Source of the DNA: F23-D06 sp045116675
GTDB lineage: Bacteria; Bacteroidota; Bacteroidia; Bacteroidales; WCHB1-69
Reading direction: 5' to 3'
Length of the DNA stretch: 11,272 bases
Assembly (NCBI GenBank): GCA_045116675.1
Contig: JBGUMF010000090.1
Coordinates: forward strand, 1-11,272
Shown: positions 7,098 to 11,272 of the stretch, in pieces
Layout of the letters: every line of letters starts with the position of its first letter
Numbering within the stretch: position 1 is the first letter of the stretch
The notes under the pieces: generated by a model
Told to the model about the DNA's origin: nothing
Database searches by the model: none
Seen by the model: the letters and a program-made list of their open reading frames with translations, nothing else
Translations under genes and position numbers: made by a program

Positions 7098-8384
7098 TTA
7101 GGAGATTTTGACGATGTAATAGTTTTTCTTGCCCTTTTGGACTAATATATAGCGTTGATTCAGAAGGTTATCCGTTGTAACAGTCGCATCCTCTTTCACT
7201 TTAGCCTTGTTGATGGAGACGCCATTGTCCTTGAGCATCCGTCGGGCTTCGCCTTTGGAGGCGAATATCTTGGTATGCTCGGCCAGGAAATCGACCACGC
7301 CGCAACCGTTTTCCAACACAGAGGCCGGAACGTCGAATTGGGGCACGCCATCAAACACAGAGAGGAACATCGTTTCGGAAAGGCTGGCAAGGTCTTCCGT
7401 AGTACCTTTTCCGAAGAGGATTTCGGAGGCTTTCACGGCAGCATCATAATCCTCCTGCGAGTGCACGCGCACGGTCAGGTCCTTGGCCAACGCTTTCTGC
7501 AACACACGCAGATGCGGGGCTGCCTCATGCTCCCGCTCCATCGCCTCTATCTCCTCTTTAGTGAAATGGGTGAAGATACGGATATAGCGCTTGCTGTCCT
7601 CATCAGAGCAGTTGAGCCAGAACTGGTAGAAGGTGTATGGCGAGGTGCGGTTGGGATCCAGCCAGATATTGCCTTTCTCCGTCTTGCCGAATTTGCTGCC
7701 GTCGGCCTTGGTGATGAGCGGGCAGGTCAGTGCGTAGGCCTCGCCGTTAGCCTTGCGGCGGATGAGCTCGGTACCAGTGGTGATGTTGCCCCATTGGTCG
7801 GAGCCGCCCATCTGCAGCCTGCAGCCGTAATTCTGATACAGATACAGGAAGTCGTATCCCTGCACCAGCTGATACGAGAATTCCGTGAACGACATGCCGT
7901 CGCCCTCGCCATTGAAGCGCTTCTTCACCGAGTCCTTGGCCATCATGTAGTTGACCGTGATATGCTTGCCGATGTCACGGATAAATTCCAGAAACGAGAA
8001 CTTGCTCATCCAGTCGAAGTTGTTGACAAGAATGGCGCTGTTAGGCTCGCCGGTGTCAAACTTCAGGAATTTGCCAAGCTGTTTGCGGATGCACTCCTGA
8101 TTGTGGCGCAACGTATCTTCATCAAGCAAGTTACGCTCCTGGGATTTGCCAGACGGGTCACCAATCATGCCCGTGGCGCCACCCAACAGGGCGATGGGCC
8201 GGTGGCCGCAGCGTTGCAGGTGCGAGAGCATCATGATGCCTACCAGATGACCTATATGTAAGGAATCCGCCGTCGGGTCAATGCCCAGGTATGCGGAGCA
8301 GACTTCTTTCTGCAACAAATCTTCCGTTCCAGGCATGATGTCGTGCAACATGCCGCGCCATTTCAATTCTTCTACAAAGTTCAT
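7098..8384 (-). CDS. tyrS: Tyrosyl-tRNA synthetase (TyrRS)
   Basis: A 428-residue class I aminoacyl-tRNA synthetase that charges tRNA-Tyr in the cytoplasm. The Rossmann catalytic domain carries the HIGH motif at 43-46 (DSLHIGHLVG region), GGATGMIGDPSGKSQER at 68-84, YQLVQGYDFLYLYQ at 171-184, the QMGGSDQWGNI tRNA/tyrosine-site motif at 191-201, and the KMSKS-equivalent KFGKT at 231-235. A helical anticodon-binding region follows. The C-terminus (about 363-428, EARRMLKDNGVSIN and YILVQKGKKNYYIV) is the S4-like RNA-binding domain. Length and motif spacing are normal and nothing is missing. The first methionine (MNFVEELKWRGM) matches family N-termini. No good promoter box was found in the 160 bases upstream, so it may be co-transcribed with the lipoprotein gene. 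nfeD follows after 50 bases. Confidence 0.98.
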   Translation of the reverse strand: MNFVEELKWRGMLHDIMPGTEDLLQKEVCSAYLGIDPTADSLHIGHLVGIMMLSHLQRCGHRPIALLGGATGMIGDPSGKSQERNLLDEDTLRHNQECIRKQLGKFLKFDTGEPNSAILVNNFDWMSKFSFLEFIRDIGKHITVNYMMAKDSVKKRFNGEGDGMSFTEFSYQLVQGYDFLYLYQNYGCRLQMGGSDQWGNITTGTELIRRKANGEAYALTCPLITKADGSKFGKTEKGNIWLDPNRTSPYTFYQFWLNCSDEDSKRYIRIFTHFTKEEIEAMEREHEAAPHLRVLQKALAKDLTVRVHSQEDYDAAVKASEILFGKGTTEDLASLSETMFLSVFDGVPQFDVPASVLENGCGVVDFLAEHTKIFASKGEARRMLKDNGVSINKAKVKEDATVTTDNLLNQRYILVQKGKKNYYIVKIS

Positions 8385-8424
8385 GAACGTTAGTTTTAAA
8401 ATTTAATAGTGAGAAAGTGTTTGG

Positions 8425-8487
8425 GGTTCTTAGGGTTTATAAGGTTTATAAGGTTCGTAATGTTTGTAATGTTTATTAGGTTAAAAG
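8425..8487. repeat. Degenerate 9-base tandem repeat upstream of tyrS
   Basis: Seven consecutive 9-base units can be aligned: ggttcttag, ggtttataa (twice exactly), ggttcgtaa, tgtttgtaa, tgtttatta, ggttaaaag. The centre is well preserved and the ends decay. It lies in the 160-base gap between the lipoprotein gene and tyrS. The rest of that gap (8385-8424, 8488-8544) is also simple, A/T-rich sequence with no gene. Frames opened across it translate into low-complexity strings and are not credible genes. No hairpin with a T run and no TAnnTTTG box was found in the gap. Confidence 0.75.
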
Positions 8488-8544
8488 TGGGAAGGGTTGA
8501 AAGTATAAAAGTAATTAAGGTTATGGGTGAACGTACAATCAATT

Positions 8545-8943
8545 CTATTGGTTCTTTACATGTGCGATCAGGTCCACGACCCATTTGCCTTCCTCTTTGC
8601 AGAGGCAGCAGTCCACATTGCGTTTGACACCATCCTTTGTGAAATGACAGCTGCATTCGGCCAGCGAGTCGTTCTCCATCTTGCAAGTCACATCCTGAAA
8701 CTCCACTTTCACATTCTTCATCCGTTCCCGTTCGGCATCATCCGTGGTCTTCTCCAGCTGTTGGATAATCACCTTGTTGTTGGAACGGGTGTATTTGTAC
8801 ATGTTATTAAAATCCGCCGTTACAAATGCCGTCACGAAAGCTTTGGTCACCTCCTCAGGAGTTTCCGCCTTTTCTGTTGATTTACAAGAAATTAAAGAAA
8901 GCGTGGCCAAAAGCACAATGAATAGGTATCGTATCTGTTTCAT
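8545..8943 (-). CDS. Cysteine-rich DUF4878-like lipoprotein
   Basis: A 132-residue protein with a lipoprotein signal peptide: MKQIRYLFIVLLATLSLISC, lipobox L-I-S-C with the lipid-bearing cysteine at residue 20. The mature part starts KSTEKAETPEEVTKAFVTAF and has the small alpha+beta, NTF2-like layout of DUF4878 lipoproteins: a helical 'P..v...f..a....d....' start, a middle helix with charged residues (62-78), then strands ending in KEEGKWVVDLI (116-126). Unusually, the mature part holds six further cysteines (87, 97, 99, 112, 113, 115), including C-x-C and C-C-x-C groups. These could form disulfides or bind metal. Function unknown; likely periplasmic face of a membrane or cell surface. The frame opens 16 codons upstream, but the start at 8943 puts the signal peptide first and sits just after a strong promoter. 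Confidence 0.75.
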   Translation of the reverse strand: MKQIRYLFIVLLATLSLISCKSTEKAETPEEVTKAFVTAFVTADFNNMYKYTRSNNKVIIQQLEKTTDDAERERMKNVKVEFQDVTCKMENDSLAECSCHFTKDGVKRNVDCCLCKEEGKWVVDLIAHVKNQ

Positions 8944-8961
8944 AAACTTCAATTTTGAGCG

Positions 8962-8992
8962 CAAAAATAACGTATTTTTCCGTTTTTTCAAT
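8962..8992 (-). promoter_or_regulatory. Full Bacteroidota promoter for the lipoprotein gene
   Basis: On the minus strand the -33 element ATTG (8992-8989) is separated by exactly 19 bases from the -7 element TATTTTTG (8969-8962), matching the Bacteroidota consensus TTTG/TTG-N19-TAnnTTTG. The start codon follows 18 bases later, so the leader is very short. It lies just after nadE and is the best promoter in the window. It may also drive tyrS and genes beyond. Confidence 0.7.
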
Positions 8993-9010
8993 CCTAAAAC
9001 ACTTTTTTTG

Positions 9011-9772
9011 TTAAAACACAGGAAATGTGTCCACCAATTTCAGCTTGAACAAGTTGTTACGGTGCATCCGGTCTATTTTCTCCTTGATTTCCGGTGCGGG
9101 ATCCTCGATGCCGCGGATATAACGGTCGAGGGTGGCGTAAGTGAAGCCGAATTTCTCCTCGTCGGAGGTGGAGTGCGGCAGGTCGTCGGTGGGCACCTTG
9201 TGGACCCACTGGTAAGGGATGCCCATGAGGTCGCCGATCTGGAGCAGTTCCGTGACGGTGAGGTTGGCCAACGGTTCCACGTCGGAGGCGCCGTCGCCGA
9301 ATTTGGTGAGGTAGCCGATGTAGTTCTCGCTGAGGTTGCACGTGCCCATCACGCGCCCGTTGTTCGACTGGCTGATGGCGTAGAGCGTCACCATGCGCAG
9401 GCGCGGGGGCATGTTCTGCTCAGCCTGCACGGACATGTCGAACCACCAGGGCTCCGTCTGCCGTGCCCGTCCGTCGGCGAACATCTGCTTCAGGGCGGAA
9501 GTCATGCCGCCGATGTTGGCCTCAATGAAGCGGATACCGAAATGGCGGGCGATGGCATCGGCACCGTGCAAATCCTGGCCCGCATCCGGCATACCCACGC
9601 CGATGACGCGGTCCCTGCCGAGGGCCTCCACGCAGAGGGCGCACATGATGGTGGAATCCTTGCCGCCCGACAAGCCGATGACGGCATTGCAGCCCGGTCC
9701 GTTCTGTTTAAACCAGTTGCGAATCCACTCCACCAACCGGTTTCTGGTCTCTAAAGCATTAAATTCGTACAT
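9011..9772 (-). CDS. nadE: NH3-dependent NAD+ synthetase
   Basis: A 253-residue N-type ATP pyrophosphatase catalysing the last step of NAD+ biosynthesis: amidation of nicotinate adenine dinucleotide with ATP and ammonia. The PP-loop SGGKDS is at 35-40, preceded by the beta-strand NAVIGL. MPRxR-like PPRLRMVTLYAISQ (122-135), GTCNLSENYIGYLTKFGDGA (143-162) and the downstream D-V-E-P-L form the deamido-NAD/ATP site. PTDDLPHSTSDEEKFGFTY (194-212) is the C-terminal nucleotide-contact loop. There is no N-terminal nitrilase (glutaminase) domain, so it should use free ammonia or ammonia supplied by a separate protein. It lies 42 bases after galE with no clear terminator between, so co-transcription is possible, though the functions are unrelated. 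The start gives a normal family N-terminus. Confidence 0.93.
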   Translation of the reverse strand: MYEFNALETRNRLVEWIRNWFKQNGPGCNAVIGLSGGKDSTIMCALCVEALGRDRVIGVGMPDAGQDLHGADAIARHFGIRFIEANIGGMTSALKQMFADGRARQTEPWWFDMSVQAEQNMPPRLRMVTLYAISQSNNGRVMGTCNLSENYIGYLTKFGDGASDVEPLANLTVTELLQIGDLMGIPYQWVHKVPTDDLPHSTSDEEKFGFTYATLDRYIRGIEDPAPEIKEKIDRMHRNNLFKLKLVDTFPVF

Positions 9773-9814
9773 AATATCCTATTAATTAGCGTTTTACTTC
9801 AAATTATAAAAAAA

Positions 9815-10843
9815 TCATTCCTCTCCGTATCCGTCGGGATTCTTCTTCTGCCAGTTCCAGCTGTCGCGGCACATTTCAAAGATACCGTACCGGGCTTTCC
9901 AGCCCAGCTCGCGTTCCGCCTTCGACGGGTCGGAGTAGCATTGCGCTATGTCGCCTGCGCGCCGCGGCTTGATGACGTAGGGGATCTTCACCTGATTGGC
10001 CTCCTCGAAGGCATGCACCACCTCGAGCACCGAATAGCCGTGGCCCGTGCCGAGGTTGTACACGGCCAAACCACATTGTCTATCAATGGCCTCCAGCGCT
10101 TTGACATGGCCTTCCGCCAGATTGACCACATGGATGTAGTCGCGCACGCCGGTGCCGTCGGGCGTGTCGTAGTCGTCGCCGAAGACACCCAGACACTCGC
10201 GCTTGCCGATGGCCACCTGCGTAATGTAGGGCATCAGGTTGTTGGGGATGCCGTTAGGGTTCTCCCCTATCCTGCCTGACGGGTGCGCGCCAATCGGGTT
10301 GAAGTAGCGCAGTAGCACCACATTCCACTCGGGGTCGGCGGTTTGCATGTCGGTCAGGATCTGTTCCAACATGCTCTTGGTCCAGCCGTATGGGTTGGTA
10401 CACAGCCCTTTGGGACACTCCTCCGTGATGGGTATCTGCAGCGGGTCGCCATAAACCGTTGCGGAGCTGGAGAAGATGATGTTCTTGCACCCGTGGGCGC
10501 GCATCACATCCAGCAGCACAAGCGTGCCCGCGATATTGTTTTCGTAATATTCCCAAGGCTTGGCCACGGACTCGCCCACGGACTTCAGCCCCGCGAAATG
10601 GATGCAGGCATCGAAACGATGTTGGGCAAACAACGCTTCCAGGGCATTCCGGTCGCGAATGTCGGCGCAGCAGAAGGGGACTTCCACCCCACCCGTCAGT
10701 TCCGCCACCCGCTCAAGGGACTTGGGGCTGCTGTTGCTGAGATTATCCAGCACCACCGCCTCGTATCCGGCCTTGCGCAGTTCCACCACCGTATGGGTGC
10801 CAATGAACCCCGCACCACCCGTAACCAAAATTTTCTTCTTCAT
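9815..10843 (-). CDS. galE: UDP-glucose 4-epimerase
   Basis: A 342-residue extended short-chain dehydrogenase that interconverts UDP-glucose and UDP-galactose (Leloir pathway, and sugar supply for surface polysaccharides). The NAD-binding GGAGFIG motif is at 9-15, the D-N-L-S-N motif at 33-37, and D-I-R at 61-63. HFAGLKSVGESV is at 82-93, the catalytic serine region SSSATVYG at 125-132, and the catalytic Y-x-x-x-K at Y152/K156 (PYGWTK). RYFNPIGAHPSGRIGE and the DGTGVRDYIHV segment that follows mark GalE rather than other epimerases. Length is typical (the E. coli enzyme is 338). Start ATG at 10843 with a -7 box about 54 bases upstream. The gene stands alone with nadE, not in a galactose or capsule cluster within this window. 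Confidence 0.96.
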   Translation of the reverse strand: MKKKILVTGGAGFIGTHTVVELRKAGYEAVVLDNLSNSSPKSLERVAELTGGVEVPFCCADIRDRNALEALFAQHRFDACIHFAGLKSVGESVAKPWEYYENNIAGTLVLLDVMRAHGCKNIIFSSSATVYGDPLQIPITEECPKGLCTNPYGWTKSMLEQILTDMQTADPEWNVVLLRYFNPIGAHPSGRIGENPNGIPNNLMPYITQVAIGKRECLGVFGDDYDTPDGTGVRDYIHVVNLAEGHVKALEAIDRQCGLAVYNLGTGHGYSVLEVVHAFEEANQVKIPYVIKPRRAGDIAQCYSDPSKAERELGWKARYGIFEMCRDSWNWQKKNPDGYGEE

Positions 10844-10896
10844 CTTTACAATATTAAATATAGTATGATAAAAACGGCCTTCCGTCTTACGAGTTG

Positions 10897-10904
10897 CAAA
10901 GGTA
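10897..10904 (-). promoter_or_regulatory. Bacteroidota -7 box for galE
   Basis: The minus strand reads TACCTTTG, an exact TAnnTTTG match followed by C, about 54 bases upstream of the galE start. No clear -33 TTTG lies 19 bases further upstream (GATG is there). It follows the terminator of the preceding gene, which supports a new transcript starting here. Confidence 0.6.
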
Positions 10905-10937
10905 CAAAAAACAGCGGAAAACCCATCCTAATGACAT

Positions 10938-10963
10938 AAAAAAAGCGTGCCATATTAGCACGC
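10938..10963 (-). terminator. Rho-independent terminator after the DUF2795 gene
   Basis: On the minus strand GCGTGC (10963-10958) and GCACGC (10950-10945) form a perfect six-pair G/C-rich stem with a seven-base loop TAATATG, followed at once by seven T. It stands about 45 bases past the stop codon at 11008 and before the galE promoter. Confidence 0.88.
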
Positions 10964-11007
10964 CTCATTTATCAGATTCGCATTTCCAGTGGTCTGTCCC
11001 GCAAGTT

Positions 11008-11229
11008 TTAGTATTCGTCCTCGTTGAAGAAAAAATCCTCCTTCGTGGGATAATCGGGCCACAGATCGATGATGGAATCATACGACTCGCCTTCGTCATC
11101 AATCTCCTGCAAATTCTCAATCACCTCCATAGGTGCACCGGAACGAATCGCATAATCCAACAATTCTTCCTTTGTAGCCGGCCATGGAGCGTCTTCCAAT
11201 TTCATTGCTAATTCCAGTGTCCAATACAT
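11008..11229 (-). CDS. Small acidic DUF2795 family protein
   Basis: A 73-residue protein, MYWTLELAMKLEDAPWPATK at the start. Residues about 11-44 match the DUF2795 pattern: L-E-D/G-A-x-x-P-A-T-K-E-E-L-x-x-Y-A, then the S/N-G-A-P-x-E-V-I-E-x-L helix. The tail (SYDSIIDLWPDYPTKEDFFF) is the usual Bacteroidota extension. It is strongly acidic: 21 Asp/Glu against 4 Lys/Arg, net about -17. There is no signal peptide or membrane segment, so it should be cytoplasmic. Function of the family is unknown. It is a single-gene unit, closed by a good terminator. The last bases of the window (gcaaa, 11268-11272) could be the inner part of a TAnnTTTG box cut by the window edge. Confidence 0.85.
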   Translation of the reverse strand: MYWTLELAMKLEDAPWPATKEELLDYAIRSGAPMEVIENLQEIDDEGESYDSIIDLWPDYPTKEDFFFNEDEY

Positions 11230-11272
11230 AACTCTTACGAATAAAATTTATATGATTTTTTAGGGGTGCAAA

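Noticed and set aside
7155..8261. Plus-strand open frame opposite tyrS (368 codons)
   Set aside because: It is a shadow of tyrS. No family features are visible, and it ends inside the gene without regulatory signals.
8396..8686. Minus-strand frame across the 9-base repeat (96 codons)
   Set aside because: It overlaps the 3' end of the lipoprotein gene in another frame, and its C-terminal half is the translated repeat (N-L-I-N type strings), not a protein domain.
8995..9019. Direct repeat taaaacac around the nadE stop codon
   Set aside because: Two 8-base copies 17 bases apart in A/T-rich sequence can easily arise by chance. They do not form a hairpin, so a terminator call is not supported.
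8744..9754. Plus-strand open frame spanning the lipoprotein and nadE genes (336 codons)
   Set aside because: It crosses two well-supported minus-strand genes and the promoter between them, so it is a composition artefact.
9773..9814. Possible promoter or terminator between galE and nadE
   Set aside because: The T run after galE has no convincing stem before it, and the nearest TTTG (ATAATTTG on the minus strand) does not match TAnnTTTG.

Overview
The window reads as a chromosomal segment of a Bacteroidota bacterium, most likely order Bacteroidales. The reasons are a type IX secretion (T9SS) C-terminal sorting domain on a large surface protein, Bacteroidota-type promoter boxes (TAnnTTTG) ahead of several genes, little use of Shine-Dalgarno sequences, A/T-rich leaders, and gene families typical of this group (FloA/NfeD pair, short CstA, signal-peptide SagB-type nitroreductase, DUF2795 protein). 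The genus cannot be resolved. All eleven genes lie on the minus strand, so the window is read from right to left. No RNA genes, insertion sequences, CRISPR arrays or prophage genes were seen, and no intergenic gap exceeds about 230 bases.

Layout in transcription order. (1) A small, very acidic DUF2795 protein (11229-11008), closed by a clear Rho-independent terminator. (2) galE, UDP-glucose 4-epimerase, behind a good -7 box, followed after 42 bases by nadE, ammonia-type NAD+ synthetase. (3) A cysteine-rich DUF4878-like lipoprotein with the best promoter of the window, then a 160-base leader holding a degenerate 9-base tandem repeat, then tyrS, tyrosyl-tRNA synthetase. (4) A tightly packed run: nfeD, floA (flotillin-like), a signal-peptide SagB-type nitroreductase, a stand-alone 5'-nucleotidase C-terminal domain protein, and cstA. 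The gaps are 4, 1, 4 and 24 bases, and a long hairpin terminator ends the run. (5) A 789-residue T9SS surface protein with three choice-of-anchor J/cleaved-adhesin-like modules alternating with two Ig-like modules, followed by a near-perfect GNRA-capped terminator at the window's left edge.

Most of the window is housekeeping (tyrS, nadE, galE) and cell-envelope biology. The most interesting part is region 4. There a membrane-organising NfeD/FloA pair is embedded in one apparent transcript with two exported proteins (a flavin oxidoreductase and a substrate-binding half of a 5'-nucleotidase lacking its catalytic half) and a CstA-type importer. A link between membrane microdomains and periplasmic nutrient processing or uptake is possible but is only inference from gene order. 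No previously undescribed system is demonstrated by the sequence alone.
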